Below the pieces are notes generated by a model, which saw only the letters and a list, made by a program, of their open reading frames with translations, made no database searches and was not told where the DNA came from. The position numbers and the translations under genes were made by a program. A stretch of 10,349 bases of DNA from Gammaproteobacteria bacterium (GTDB taxonomy: Bacteria; Pseudomonadota; Gammaproteobacteria; Pseudomonadales; Azotimanducaceae_A): assembly GCA_002728935.1 (NCBI GenBank), contig PBWF01000070.1:10244-20592 (forward strand), in the 5' to 3' direction. This document shows, in pieces, positions 1-7,650 of the stretch (within the stretch, counting starts at the first letter, position 1; each line of letters begins with the position of its first letter).

Positions 1-662
1 CGGACCGACCGGTCCTCGTCATAGGTAACCTCCTCAACCTGCGACAGCTCCCAGTAGCTCGCTACTTCATCGCCGCCAGGAACGTACTGCGCTCTTTCAG
101 CTGTTCGAACTTTGATTAGTCGTTTTCCTTCATCGAAGATTAACCACCTCAAACCCAACATGGTGTTCTCGTGGATCAACTCGGCATGAACGAAAGCATC
201 ACCATCTCTCAACCAAATCCCATATTCCGGCGCAATAGCGTCTGCTGCAGAAGTCGCTTGCCTGCGCTCAAGTCGCGCCATTCGCTCCGCATCAGGCAGC
301 ACGTATTCGCCAACGAGGACTCCGCCTCCGGCTACCAGCAAGGCTGGCAACATGGCATAGCTTAAGATCTTATAACTCGACATACCGGCGGCACGCATAG
401 CAACGAGTTCGCTACGAACAGCAAACCCTCCCAAGCTAATCAATGCGCCAATCAAAATGGCGTAGGGCAAGGTCTCGTAGAACAACCGCGGCACGCTTAA
501 ACCAACATACAGCAATGCGGCCCAAAACGTGTACCGCTGATCAAGATCACCAATCTGGTCAAGCAACGTGAAAACAGCGAGCAATCCTGTCAAGGCGGCC
601 GCTACAAGCACGATAGACCCGAAAACGGAGATCCCAATCAACTTTGCGACGATCGGCATCAT
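1..662 (-). CDS. lptG: LPS export ABC transporter permease LptG (partial, 3' end outside window)
   Basis: This is the N-terminal 220 residues of an LptG/YjgQ-family permease; the frame stays open through position 1, so the C-terminal part lies outside the window. LptG pairs with LptF and two LptB ATPases to extract lipopolysaccharide from the inner membrane and pass it to the LptC-LptA bridge. Visible parts: a first membrane helix around residues 8-30, a second hydrophobic hairpin from about 50 to 85 with the family segment SVPRLFYETLP, the cytoplasmic coupling region RSELVAMRAAGMS, a third helix near 102-122, and then the start of the periplasmic beta-jellyroll domain (GIWLRDGDAFVHAE). The start ATG at 662-660 overlaps the lptF stop as ATGA; a second ATG follows directly, so either may be used. 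The overlap implies translational coupling. The N-terminus lacks the usual LDRYIG segment before helix 1, but the identity is clear from the rest and from position. Confidence 0.93.
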   Translation of the reverse strand, partial: MMPIVAKLIGISVFGSIVLVAAALTGLLAVFTLLDQIGDLDQRYTFWAALLYVGLSVPRLFYETLPYAILIGALISLGGFAVRSELVAMRAAGMSSYKILSYAMLPALLVAGGGVLVGEYVLPDAERMARLERRQATSAADAIAPEYGIWLRDGDAFVHAELIHENTMLGLRWLIFDEGKRLIKVRTAERAQYVPGGDEVASYWELSQVEEVTYDEDRSV

Positions 663-1777
663 TGGCTCGCCCTAGACTTGATCCATGACCAATCGAAGAG
701 TCGCTCGCCCCCTCGGTAAAAAATGAGCGCCAGGATAGCAAAGCCTGCATGTACCCAAAAAAGCCCCAGCGCAGGGTCCAGCGAACCCGACTCTACGTTC
801 GATCTCGCTGCAGATAGCAACACAAGATAGAGAAAACAAAGGAGCAACGCCGGTGCAATTCGAGCGAATCGACCTTCTCTTGGATTGACCCTCGCGAGCG
901 GCACTGCCAAAAACACCAAGATCGGCACCATCAAGACCAGTGATAAACGCCACTGGAGTTCCGCGACACCTGAATTCGATTCTGCCTTGAGCAAATCCCA
1001 AGTCGCCAGCTGTTTTACCTCGGATCGATCCAGCTTAGAGGGATCTCTTGCTAGCACCTGGCCATACGTCTCAAACTCGATCACCTGATGTTCTAACGCA
1101 CCTGGCTTCATGCGATAGCGCTTTCCACTGCGCAGAATGAGCAAGCGATTGCCCTGCTCATCGATCCTTGTTTCTCCCTCGTCCGCCACCATGACGACAG
1201 TGGTTCCGAGTTCGTCACCCTCTTCCTGCTCGAGCTCAGTGATAAAGACGTCTGACAACTCATTCGAATCGGCAATGTCGCGGACATAGGTCACTCTCTC
1301 CCCCTGACTCATGGTCTGAAAGCGGCCAGGGATCAACAAATCAAATTCCGTCATAGTCTTCTGATCCGCCTTGATCGCTTGCGTACCGATCTCCGCAAGC
1401 GGCCTCAGCCACAATGCCAAGATAGCCGTCACAATCATGATGGCTAACCCTTGCAACAACGTCATCTTAAGCAGTCTGGGTTCACCAAATCCCATGCTTT
1501 TAAGCACGGTCAATTCATTGTCAACGGCTAGCCGCCCATGAGCGATCATAATCGCAAGAAAAAAAGAGACAGGGATAATTAGCTCAAGCAGTCCAGGCAA
1601 TCGATAGAAAAGAATTAATCCCAGCAACTCGCTATTCATCTTGCCGGCTGCTGCTTCGCCCAAATACGCGCTTAACCGAGATCCAGTGGCGATCACCAGC
1701 ACGACCAGGGCGATCACACCCATCGCCTTGAACACCTCAAGAGAGATATATCGAAAAAGAATCAAATCGCCCGCCAA
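659..1777 (-). CDS. lptF: LPS export ABC transporter permease LptF
   Basis: A complete 372-residue LptF/YjgP-family inner-membrane protein, close to the E. coli length. With LptG it forms the membrane channel of the LptB2FG lipopolysaccharide extractor. Three N-terminal hydrophobic segments (about 15-35, 51-80 and 101-123) and three C-terminal ones (about 275-297, 307-325 and 339-356) flank a periplasmic domain of roughly 140 residues. Recognisable family segments are NELTVLKSMGFG, the cytoplasmic coupling region that faces LptB, and PLARVNPREGR after helix 4. The start is uncertain. The frame opens with TTG at 1777, just after an in-frame TAG, and has no convincing Shine-Dalgarno sequence. 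A second TTG at 1765 would give MILFRYISLE, which lines up better with the E. coli start MIIIRYL. The gene is divergent from pepA and overlaps lptG by ATGA, so the two are surely one operon. Confidence 0.95.
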   Translation of the reverse strand: MAGDLILFRYISLEVFKAMGVIALVVLVIATGSRLSAYLGEAAAGKMNSELLGLILFYRLPGLLELIIPVSFFLAIMIAHGRLAVDNELTVLKSMGFGEPRLLKMTLLQGLAIMIVTAILALWLRPLAEIGTQAIKADQKTMTEFDLLIPGRFQTMSQGERVTYVRDIADSNELSDVFITELEQEEGDELGTTVVMVADEGETRIDEQGNRLLILRSGKRYRMKPGALEHQVIEFETYGQVLARDPSKLDRSEVKQLATWDLLKAESNSGVAELQWRLSLVLMVPILVFLAVPLARVNPREGRFARIAPALLLCFLYLVLLSAARSNVESGSLDPALGLFWVHAGFAILALIFYRGGERLFDWSWIKSRASQ

Positions 1778-1796
1778 TCTCTAGCTGCCATTGCCG

Positions 1797-1802
1797 TATA
1801 AT
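1797..1802 (+). promoter_or_regulatory. Candidate -10 box of the pepA promoter
   Basis: A perfect TATAAT lies in the 112-base lptF-pepA divergent region. A start of transcription about 7 bases later would give a pepA leader of about 80 bases. No recognisable -35 hexamer sits 16-19 bases upstream, so this may be an activated or weak promoter, or chance. The leftward lptFG promoter must share the same small region; I could not identify it with confidence. Confidence 0.4.
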
Positions 1803-1817
1803 AGTTCAAGACTGATT

Positions 1818-1858
1818 AGCAATAGAACATTGCTGTCGCACACCTTCAAAGAGCAATG
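1818..1858 (+). repeat. Overlapping inverted repeats in the pepA leader
   Basis: AGCAAT (1818-1823) and ATTGCT (1829-1834) form a 6-bp stem with a 5-base loop. The same middle arm, extended by one base to CATTGCT (1828-1834), also pairs with AGCAATG (1852-1858), giving a 7-bp stem with a 17-base loop. The two stems cannot exist together. They lie between the putative -10 box and the pepA ribosome binding site, and also upstream of lptF on the other strand. They could be alternative RNA folds or half-sites for a DNA-binding protein; function is unproven. Confidence 0.4.
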
Positions 1859-1889
1859 AGAGAGCCATCTCAAGTCAATGGGAGCACCT

Positions 1890-3371
1890 ATGCGCACATA
1901 CACCGTTAAAGCAGGCGAGTTAGGCAAAGCATCGATCCCGTGCGCAGTCATCGGCATTAGCGACAAACAAACAGATGGCCCTGTGCTCAAAGCCATCGAA
2001 AAGGCGAGCAAGGGAGCGATTGAGCGTTTAATTAAACGCGGCGATATCAGCACAGCTTCAGGCACAACGACGCTTATCACTGATCTTGCCGGCACCAAAA
2101 TCGAGCGCCTTCTTGTGGTTGGTCTAGGCGACGGATCACCAGATCAGCTGACAGCAAGTTTCCAATCAGCGGCTACACAGTTGAAGAAAATCGCCGCCAA
2201 GTCTGCACTGGTTGTCATGGAAAATATCACTTCATCGGATCGAGACACGAAGTGGGTAACTGCCAAGTTCATTGAATGTATCGAAGACGCGCTTTATCAG
2301 TATGTGGAGATGAAAGGCACTGGGAAGCCGAAAGCACCTGCACTCAGCAAAATTCAATTCGCGGCCCACTCAGAGGACGCGAAAGCCATAAGAGCGGGCG
2401 TTAAACTCGGTGTTGCGCTCTCCAAGGGCAAAAATGCCACCCGAGATCTCGGCAATGCACCATCTAACGTTTGCACTCCCACATTCCTCGCCAATCAAGC
2501 CAAGAAGTTGGCTCGGGCTTATCCATCATTAACGACGACCGTGCTCGAAGAAAAACAAATGGCCAAGCTAGGCATGGGCGCGTTTTTGTCGGTGTCAAAA
2601 GGCAGCGACGAACCAGGAAAAATGGTGATCATGCATTACAAAGGAGCAAGTGCATCGAAGCAACCACATGTCATCGTAGGTAAAGGTATTACGTTTGACA
2701 CGGGCGGCATCAGTTTGAAACCTGGTGGCGGAATGTGGGAAATGATCTACGACATGTGCGGTGCCGCGACGGTATTTGGAACCATGCAGACGCTCTGCGA
2801 ACTAGCACCCAAAATCAACGTCATCGGCGTCATGGCAGCTGCGGAGAATATGCCATCTGGCGGCGCCTCAAAACCCGGCGATATAGTCACCACCATGTCT
2901 GGTCAAACGGTTGAGATCCTCAATACTGACGCTGAGGGAAGACTCGTGCTTTGCGATGCCCTCACCTACGTGGAGCGATTCAAACCGGCCTCCGTAGTAG
3001 ACATTGCAACTTTAACAGGTGCTTGCATCGTGGCGCTTGGGAGTCAAGCATCAGCCGTCTTTGCCAATGATGATGCGCTCGCTAAGTCGCTTATAGACGC
3101 AGGCGAACGCACCCGTGATCGGGCCTGGCAACTTCCCATTTGGGATGGCTATCAGAAGCAGATCAATAGCGCTTTCGCAGACATGCAAAATATTGGCGGC
3201 AAAGAGGCGGGAAGTATTACCGCTGCTTGCTTCCTTGCGCGGTTTGCGAAAAAGTATCCGTGGGCGCATATGGATATCGCCGGTACTTCATTTAAGTGGG
3301 CAGGCCTGAACAAAGGTGCCACTGCACGCCCAGTTGGACTCCTGACGGACTACTTACTGAGTCAGAAGTGA
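1890..3371 (+). CDS. pepA: Leucyl aminopeptidase PepA (M17 family)
   Basis: A 493-residue cytosolic M17 metallo-aminopeptidase that removes N-terminal residues from peptides in protein turnover; E. coli PepA (503 residues) also binds DNA in Xer recombination and carAB control. The macro-like N-terminal domain covers about residues 1-160 and the catalytic domain follows. All expected active-site residues are present: metal ligands K265, D270, D288, D347 and E349, with catalytic K277 and R351. The M17 signature NTDAEGRL is at 345-352. I chose the ATG at 1890 because GGGAG (1880-1884) sits 5 bases before it and MRTYTVKAG aligns with the E. coli start MEFSVKSG. The upstream in-frame ATG at 1878 (four extra residues) has no ribosome binding site. 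The gene leads the pepA-holC-(hypothetical) run and has no terminator after it. Confidence 0.97.
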   Translation: MRTYTVKAGELGKASIPCAVIGISDKQTDGPVLKAIEKASKGAIERLIKRGDISTASGTTTLITDLAGTKIERLLVVGLGDGSPDQLTASFQSAATQLKKIAAKSALVVMENITSSDRDTKWVTAKFIECIEDALYQYVEMKGTGKPKAPALSKIQFAAHSEDAKAIRAGVKLGVALSKGKNATRDLGNAPSNVCTPTFLANQAKKLARAYPSLTTTVLEEKQMAKLGMGAFLSVSKGSDEPGKMVIMHYKGASASKQPHVIVGKGITFDTGGISLKPGGGMWEMIYDMCGAATVFGTMQTLCELAPKINVIGVMAAAENMPSGGASKPGDIVTTMSGQTVEILNTDAEGRLVLCDALTYVERFKPASVVDIATLTGACIVALGSQASAVFANDDALAKSLIDAGERTRDRAWQLPIWDGYQKQINSAFADMQNIGGKEAGSITAACFLARFAKKYPWAHMDIAGTSFKWAGLNKGATARPVGLLTDYLLSQK

Positions 3372-3410
3372 GGCACTGCGCCTGAACGCGCCTAAACAGA
3401 CCTGATGCAT

Positions 3411-3418
3411 AGGGGAGG
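3411..3418 (+). promoter_or_regulatory. Strong ribosome binding site of holC
   Basis: AGGGGAGG contains GGAGG ending 5 bases before TTG at 3424. It fixes that TTG as the holC start; there is no competing ATG in the holC frame nearby. Confidence 0.7.
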
Positions 3419-3423
3419 TTCGT

Positions 3424-3843
3424 TTGACACGAATCGATTTCTACCAGATTGAAAGCAAGGTCAACCCCCTCCTTTTTGCTTGCCGGCTGATCGATAAAAT
3501 CTATCGACTAGGACATCAGATTCATGTCCATACTGCTAGTGAGCAAGATACATCTGCGCTCGATGACCTTCTTTGGACCTTCAAGACCGAGCGTTTTGTT
3601 CCCCACAGCCGATACGACAGTTCGACACCGGCACCTATTCGCATTTGCCATTACAGCGAACCGGTTATGCACCAGGACGTGCTGGTCAATCTAAGCGGTA
3701 CGATCCCATCTTTTTTTAGTCGATTTGATCGGGTAGCAGAGATCGTCCCTGAAGCGGAAAGCACGAGGGAGAATGCCAGGGAGAACTTTAGGCAGTACAA
3801 ATCCAAGGGATATCCCCTTCACTATCACAAACTCTCATCGTAG
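3424..3843 (+). CDS. holC: DNA polymerase III chi subunit HolC
   Basis: A 139-residue chi subunit of the DNA polymerase III clamp loader (E. coli 147 residues). Chi bridges the clamp loader, through psi, to single-stranded DNA-binding protein (SSB). Family features seen: a short N-terminal strand MTRIDFYQI, a helix rich in hydrophobic residues (15-30), a strand IHVHTASEQ, the conserved LDDLLWTFKTERFVPHS block (46-62) characteristic of chi, the VLVNLSG strand at 86-92, and the helical end RENFRQYKSKGYPLHYHK. It starts with TTG behind a strong ribosome binding site. Position between pepA and valS is the conserved gammaproteobacterial location. It lies 52 bases after pepA and two bases before the next gene, so co-transcription with both is likely. 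Confidence 0.93.
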   Translation: MTRIDFYQIESKVNPLLFACRLIDKIYRLGHQIHVHTASEQDTSALDDLLWTFKTERFVPHSRYDSSTPAPIRICHYSEPVMHQDVLVNLSGTIPSFFSRFDRVAEIVPEAESTRENARENFRQYKSKGYPLHYHKLSS

Positions 3844-3845
3844 CA

Positions 3846-4223
3846 ATGACCAAGCAAACCGAGGATGAGGGACTGACAGAGGTTATGAATCGCAAGCCTG
3901 CCTTTGGCGAGGCAACTCAAGGCGCTCAGCTCTCGCTGATTGAGGAACTAGCGAGCTACGTTGGAGCGAGAAAGAAGACCTCTCCAAAGCGGGTTCGATC
4001 CACCCGGTCCATTCGAGAATCGACTGATCCGGCCTACGATCCTGACACCCTCGATCTTTTCGATGAAATCGAGGCAACTGTTTTAGATGACTCGATTAAA
4101 AGCGAAGCGCAGATCATTCAATGCATTGAACAGATTGTCTCGGAACATAGAAAAAAAGCTGTGCAAGCGATTCGGGGCTCTATGATAAATGAGCTGGAGG
4201 CATTGCTCGAAGCTCTCGACTGA
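3846..4223 (+). CDS. Hypothetical 125-residue protein between holC and valS
   Basis: I do not recognise the family. I recall that some Pseudomonas-like genomes also carry a small uncharacterised gene in this holC-valS slot, but I cannot verify homology. The protein has an acidic N-terminus, the segment AQLSLIEEL (27-35), a basic stretch (42-57, rich in K and R), an acidic segment TLDLFDEIEA (68-77), and a mostly helical C-terminal half (84-125) ending in ELEALLEALD. No signal peptide, membrane segment or cysteine pair is visible. QLSLI (28-32) and TLDLF (68-72) each match four of five positions of the beta-clamp-binding consensus QL[SD]LF; this is an observation, not a function. ATG at 3846 lies two bases after the holC stop with no clear ribosome binding site, suggesting translational coupling. 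ATG at 3885 is a possible later start. Confidence 0.75.
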   Translation: MTKQTEDEGLTEVMNRKPAFGEATQGAQLSLIEELASYVGARKKTSPKRVRSTRSIRESTDPAYDPDTLDLFDEIEATVLDDSIKSEAQIIQCIEQIVSEHRKKAVQAIRGSMINELEALLEALD

Positions 4224-4257
4224 CCGAGCAAGCGCAAGCTGTGGCACATCTATCCCA

Positions 4258-4286
4258 CCGACACGCTAATGTTCTTCTAGTATACT
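4258..4286 (+). promoter_or_regulatory. Candidate sigma70-type promoter of valS
   Basis: CCGACA (4258-4263, four of six -35 positions) is separated by 17 bases from TATACT (4281-4286, five of six -10 positions). It falls in the 91-base gap between the small gene and valS, which would give a leader of about 20 bases. valS may therefore be transcribed independently of, as well as with, the pepA-holC run. Confidence 0.5.
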
Positions 4287-4314
4287 CAGCCGCTTTCAAG
4301 CCGCAGAGCCAGCG

Positions 4315-7068
4315 ATGGACAAGTACGACCCCAGCCAAATCGAGCAGAAATGGTACCAGTCCTGGGAAAATCAGGGCTACTTCGCACCGTCTGGAAAGGG
4401 ACCCGCCTTTTCCATTGCGATCCCACCGCCCAATGTAACGGGTACGCTTCACATGGGCCACGCGTTTCAGCACTCTCTAGTGGACGCCATTATTCGCCGT
4501 CAGCGCATGCTTGGGCGCAACACCCTCTGGCAAATGGGAACAGACCATGCTGGCATCTCCACCCAACTGATTGTTGCAGAGCAAATGGCCGCTGAAGGCC
4601 TAAAGCCCTCGGATATCGGAAGAGATGCGTTCATCGAGCGCGTTTGGGAATGGAAAGAATCCTCGGGCGGCATAATCAGTCGACAATTAAGACGCATGGG
4701 TGCCTCGCTGCACTGGGACACTGAGCGTTTCACGCTCGATGAGGGATTGAGTCGCGCAGTTATCACAGTCTTTGAACGGTTATTCGATGAGGGCCTCATC
4801 TATCGAGGAAAACGTCTCGTGAACTGGGATCCTGTCTTGCAGACTTCTATTTCTGACTTAGAGGTCGTTTCAGAGGAAGAGCAGGGTCACCTATGGTATC
4901 TCCGTTACCCGCTCGCCGATGACCCTAGTCGACACCTTATCGTTGCAACGACTCGACCCGAAACCATGCTGGGTGATACCGCGGTGGCCGTTCATCCTGA
5001 AGACGAGCGCTATGCTGCGCTCATCGGCCGGCACATTTCACTGCCATTAACAGAGCGCACCGTACCGATTATCGCTGATCGCTATGTGGATATGGAATTT
5101 GGTACTGGGTGCGTCAAGATCACCCCTGCACACGACTTTAACGATTACGACATGGGGAGTCGGCACGATCTCCCAATGATCAATGTCATGAATCCCAATG
5201 GCACTATGAATGAAGTAGCTGGCGCCAAGTTCGAGGGACTCGACCGATTTGAGGCTCGGGCAAAAATCGTCGACGTCCTCGAAGAATGCTCGTTGCTCGA
5301 GAAAATTGAGCCACACACACTCATGGTGCCACGTGGCGAGAAGAGTCATGCGGTCATCGAACCCCTTTTGAGCGATCAATGGTTTGTCCGGATAGACCCA
5401 CTTGCCAAGCCCGCTATTCAAGCCGTCGAAGAAGGTTCTATCGAATTCATTCCCAAGCAAGCAGAAAATATATATTTCGCATGGATGCGAGAGCTCAAAG
5501 ATTGGTGCATATCACGACAGCAGTGGTGGGGGCATCGAATTCCGGCGTTCTATGACGCAGAGGGGAATATTTTCGTTGCGGAAAGCGAGACAGCGGCACG
5601 AGCCAAGTACAACCTGGATGATGCCACTGCGCTTACCCAAGACGAGGATGTTTTAGACACCTGGTTCTCGTCTGCACTTTGGACGTTCTCAACCCTCGGC
5701 TGGCCCGACAAGACGTCGTCTCTTACGACATTCCATCCCACAAAAGTGATGGTTACAGGCCACGACATCATTAGTTTCTGGGTCTCAAGAATGATCATGA
5801 TGACTTTGAAATTTATGGACGAGGTGCCGTTTGATAAGGTTTACGTCCACGGGTTGGTGACTGATTCCGAAGGTCAGAAGATGAGTAAGTCCAAAGGGAA
5901 CGGACTGGATCCTATGGACATCATCGATGGAATAAGCGCCGAAGCTTTGGTCGAAAAGCGAACCAGCAATCTCCTACAAACCCGAATGCAGAACAAGATT
6001 GAGAAGGCGACTCGTAAGGAATTTCCTGAAGGCATCCCAGCCTATGGCACAGATGCCCTCAGGTTTACTTTTTACTCTCTAGCAAGCGGCGCGCGCGGAC
6101 TTAGGTTCGATATGAAGCGCGTTGAGGGTTACCGGAACTTCTGCAACAAGCTCTGGAATGCGGCCAACTTTACTAACCTCAGCACACGATCGCTTACCGC
6201 GCATTCGACCGAGCCATCCAGCAACACCATAGACCGCTGGATTAATCAGGCTTTTGAGAACGCTGCTTTGGCGGTTAACCGAGCGATGGAGGATTACCGA
6301 TTCGATCTAGCGGCCAAGGCGCTGTACGACTTTATTTGGAATGAATTCTGTGACTGGTATCTGGAACTCAGCAAACCGATTTTACAAACCGATCAGTTCA
6401 GCCAAGCAGAAAAATCGGCAACCCAAAGCAATTTATTGGAATTATTCGAGCGAATTCTTCGACTAGCGCACCCATTTATGCCGTTCATTACTGAAGAACT
6501 ATGGCAGTCGTTGCCAGCGCATGCCCGAACCGGGGATTCAATTATGCTTGCCGCCTTCCCGCCGGGGCAGGACTCAGAAGACCGAGCAATCCTTGACGAT
6601 GTTGCCTGGTTGAAGGAAATCGTGAGCGCCGTTAGAAACATCCGTGGTGAACAAAATATCCCGCCTGGAAAACCGATCCCCATCATTTTTCACTTAGGAT
6701 CAGACGCCGATCGATCGCGCTACCAACAATTTCTCCCCATGCTAGAAGCGTTACTGAAGCCTTCATCCATTGGCTGGCATGAGAGCACGGAGAGCCCGCC
6801 GCCATCGGCTGCCCAGGTCATCGATGATCTTCAGATCCTCGTCCCTCTAGCTGGATTGATAGACAAAACCCGAGAATTAGAGCGGTTGGACAAAGAATTG
6901 ACCAAGGTGGGGCAGGAGATTTCTCGGATCCAAACCAAGCTCGGCAACGAACAGTTCGTTGCTAATGCGCCCTCTCAAGTCGTGGACAAAGAGCGCGAGA
7001 AATTGAATGTTCAGCAGTACCGGGAGTCGGAGCTCACGGCGCAGCGACGCCGTATCGACAGGTTATAA
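4315..7068 (+). CDS. valS: Valyl-tRNA synthetase
   Basis: A 917-residue class Ia aminoacyl-tRNA synthetase that charges tRNA-Val with valine in the cytosol (E. coli 951). The Rossmann catalytic core carries PPPNVTGTLHMGH with the HIGH-class motif HMGH at 46-49, GTDHAG at 75-80, and the second signature KMSKS at 522-526. The inserted CP1 editing domain, which removes mischarged threonine, has VATTRPETMLGDT (210-222) and TGCVKITPAHDFNDYD (264-279). An anticodon-binding helical domain follows (EGYRNFCNKLWNA onward). The C-terminal coiled coil at about 850-917, full of E, K, R and L heptads, is the tRNA-binding arm typical of bacterial ValRS. The start ATG at 4315 matches the family (MDKYDPSQIEQKWY); the ribosome binding site is weak. 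No intrinsic terminator is evident downstream. Confidence 0.98.
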   Translation: MDKYDPSQIEQKWYQSWENQGYFAPSGKGPAFSIAIPPPNVTGTLHMGHAFQHSLVDAIIRRQRMLGRNTLWQMGTDHAGISTQLIVAEQMAAEGLKPSDIGRDAFIERVWEWKESSGGIISRQLRRMGASLHWDTERFTLDEGLSRAVITVFERLFDEGLIYRGKRLVNWDPVLQTSISDLEVVSEEEQGHLWYLRYPLADDPSRHLIVATTRPETMLGDTAVAVHPEDERYAALIGRHISLPLTERTVPIIADRYVDMEFGTGCVKITPAHDFNDYDMGSRHDLPMINVMNPNGTMNEVAGAKFEGLDRFEARAKIVDVLEECSLLEKIEPHTLMVPRGEKSHAVIEPLLSDQWFVRIDPLAKPAIQAVEEGSIEFIPKQAENIYFAWMRELKDWCISRQQWWGHRIPAFYDAEGNIFVAESETAARAKYNLDDATALTQDEDVLDTWFSSALWTFSTLGWPDKTSSLTTFHPTKVMVTGHDIISFWVSRMIMMTLKFMDEVPFDKVYVHGLVTDSEGQKMSKSKGNGLDPMDIIDGISAEALVEKRTSNLLQTRMQNKIEKATRKEFPEGIPAYGTDALRFTFYSLASGARGLRFDMKRVEGYRNFCNKLWNAANFTNLSTRSLTAHSTEPSSNTIDRWINQAFENAALAVNRAMEDYRFDLAAKALYDFIWNEFCDWYLELSKPILQTDQFSQAEKSATQSNLLELFERILRLAHPFMPFITEELWQSLPAHARTGDSIMLAAFPPGQDSEDRAILDDVAWLKEIVSAVRNIRGEQNIPPGKPIPIIFHLGSDADRSRYQQFLPMLEALLKPSSIGWHESTESPPPSAAQVIDDLQILVPLAGLIDKTRELERLDKELTKVGQEISRIQTKLGNEQFVANAPSQVVDKEREKLNVQQYRESELTAQRRRIDRL

Positions 7069-7226
7069 GCACATAGAGGCTGGCTGGCAGAGCTTGGCCT
7101 ACCCATCTAAAAATCAAGAAAAACTCGCGCCCCCCTAGCAACAAGCCCGCGCTGAAGAAAGGATAGCAGGCGTTCAACGAGTCCCAGCTGCCTAATATTA
7201 GCCGAAATGATCATAGTAAATTTGTT
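7069..7226. other. valS-csp intergenic stretch, no gene seen
   Basis: Between the valS stop and the csp promoter I see no coding frame with a ribosome binding site, no tRNA and no hairpin followed by a T run. A GC-rich patch near 7127-7154 can pair only weakly. How valS transcription ends is not visible. Confidence 0.5.
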
Positions 7227-7254
7227 TGGACAATGCCCTCCGACTATGTATTAT
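7227..7254 (+). promoter_or_regulatory. Candidate sigma70 promoter of the cold-shock gene
   Basis: TGGACA (7227-7232, five of six) is followed after 16 bases by TATTAT (7249-7254, five of six), with TG directly before the -10. Transcription would begin near 7261, giving a leader of about 40 bases. The predicted leader opens with a 5-bp stem, CGCGC (7262-7266) with GCGCG (7274-7278) and a 7-base loop. The leader is much shorter than that of E. coli cspA. Confidence 0.55.
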
Positions 7255-7302
7255 TGGGGATCGCGCATTGAACGCGCGTTTGCAATATATGAGGTAGGGG
7301 AC

Positions 7303-7518
7303 ATGTCTGATAGACAAATGGGGACTGTAAAGTGGTTCAATGACTCCAAAGGGTTTGGTTTCATCGAGCGCGAGTCGGGCGAAGACGTCTTTGTTCATTT
7401 CCGATCCATCCGAGGGGATGGCTTTAGGACACTGAAACAGGGCGCTCGCGTCGAGTTTTCAATTACGCAAACCGATAAGGGGTTTCAAGCTGAGGACGTC
7501 GACCAAAAGGACGATTAG
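7303..7518 (+). CDS. Cold-shock domain protein (CspA family)
   Basis: A 71-residue single cold-shock domain, an OB-fold that binds single-stranded nucleic acid and typically acts as an RNA chaperone or antiterminator. RNP1 is KGFGFI (16-21) and RNP2 is VFVHF (29-33). The aromatic surface residues W11, F12, F18, F20, F30, H32 and F33 are all in place. The sequence resembles CspA/CapB-type proteins, but the exact paralogue cannot be decided, so no symbol is given. The frame is open further upstream to ATG at 7207, but that extension covers the promoter and matches nothing in the family. ATG at 7303 has GAGG at 7291-7294, eight bases before it, and gives the normal length. The gene appears monocistronic, with its own promoter and a terminator-like hairpin after it. 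Whether it is cold-induced or constitutive cannot be told from sequence. Confidence 0.95.
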   Translation: MSDRQMGTVKWFNDSKGFGFIERESGEDVFVHFRSIRGDGFRTLKQGARVEFSITQTDKGFQAEDVDQKDD

Positions 7519-7545
7519 TCCGGCGTAAGCGTAGTCTGAATTGAT

Positions 7546-7568
7546 AAGAGGCCACATGATGGCCTCTT
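7546..7568. terminator. Bidirectional terminator-like hairpin between csp and the oxidoreductase gene
   Basis: AAGAGGCCA (7546-7554) pairs perfectly with TGGCCTCTT (7560-7568) around a 5-base loop. It lies 28 bases after the csp stop and about 80 bases after the stop of the converging gene. The following T tract is short on both strands (CATTTCTC on plus, ATCAATT on minus), so termination may be only moderately efficient. Confidence 0.7.
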
Positions 7569-7650
7569 CATTTCTCAAAATTTCGTTGATGCATTGCAGG
7601 ATGTTGCTCCTACTAGAAGGGGAGAGCTCCTTTTGCCGTGCGCGACTGGT

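Noticed and set aside
3372..3423. Short direct repeat GCGCCT in the pepA-holC gap
   Set aside because: Two 6-base copies in a GC-rich spacer are expected by chance and have no evident role.
5047..5460. 137-codon antisense open frame inside valS
   Set aside because: It lies fully opposite strongly conserved valS sequence, has no ribosome binding site and resembles no protein family; other antisense frames in pepA, valS and hisF were dropped for the same reason.
7078..7101. Possible valS terminator (GGCTGGC ... GGCC)
   Set aside because: Pairing is short and needs a wobble, and no T run follows.
7207..7302. In-frame N-terminal extension of the cold-shock protein by 32 residues
   Set aside because: It covers the promoter and has no family similarity; ATG at 7303 with GAGG upstream gives the standard 71 residues.
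7617..7634. Second hairpin-like element (AAGGGGA / TCCTTTT, 4-base loop) between csp and the oxidoreductase gene
   Set aside because: It relies on two G-U pairs, the T run is inside the stem, and the complementary strand does not form it well. The 7546-7568 hairpin is far better.
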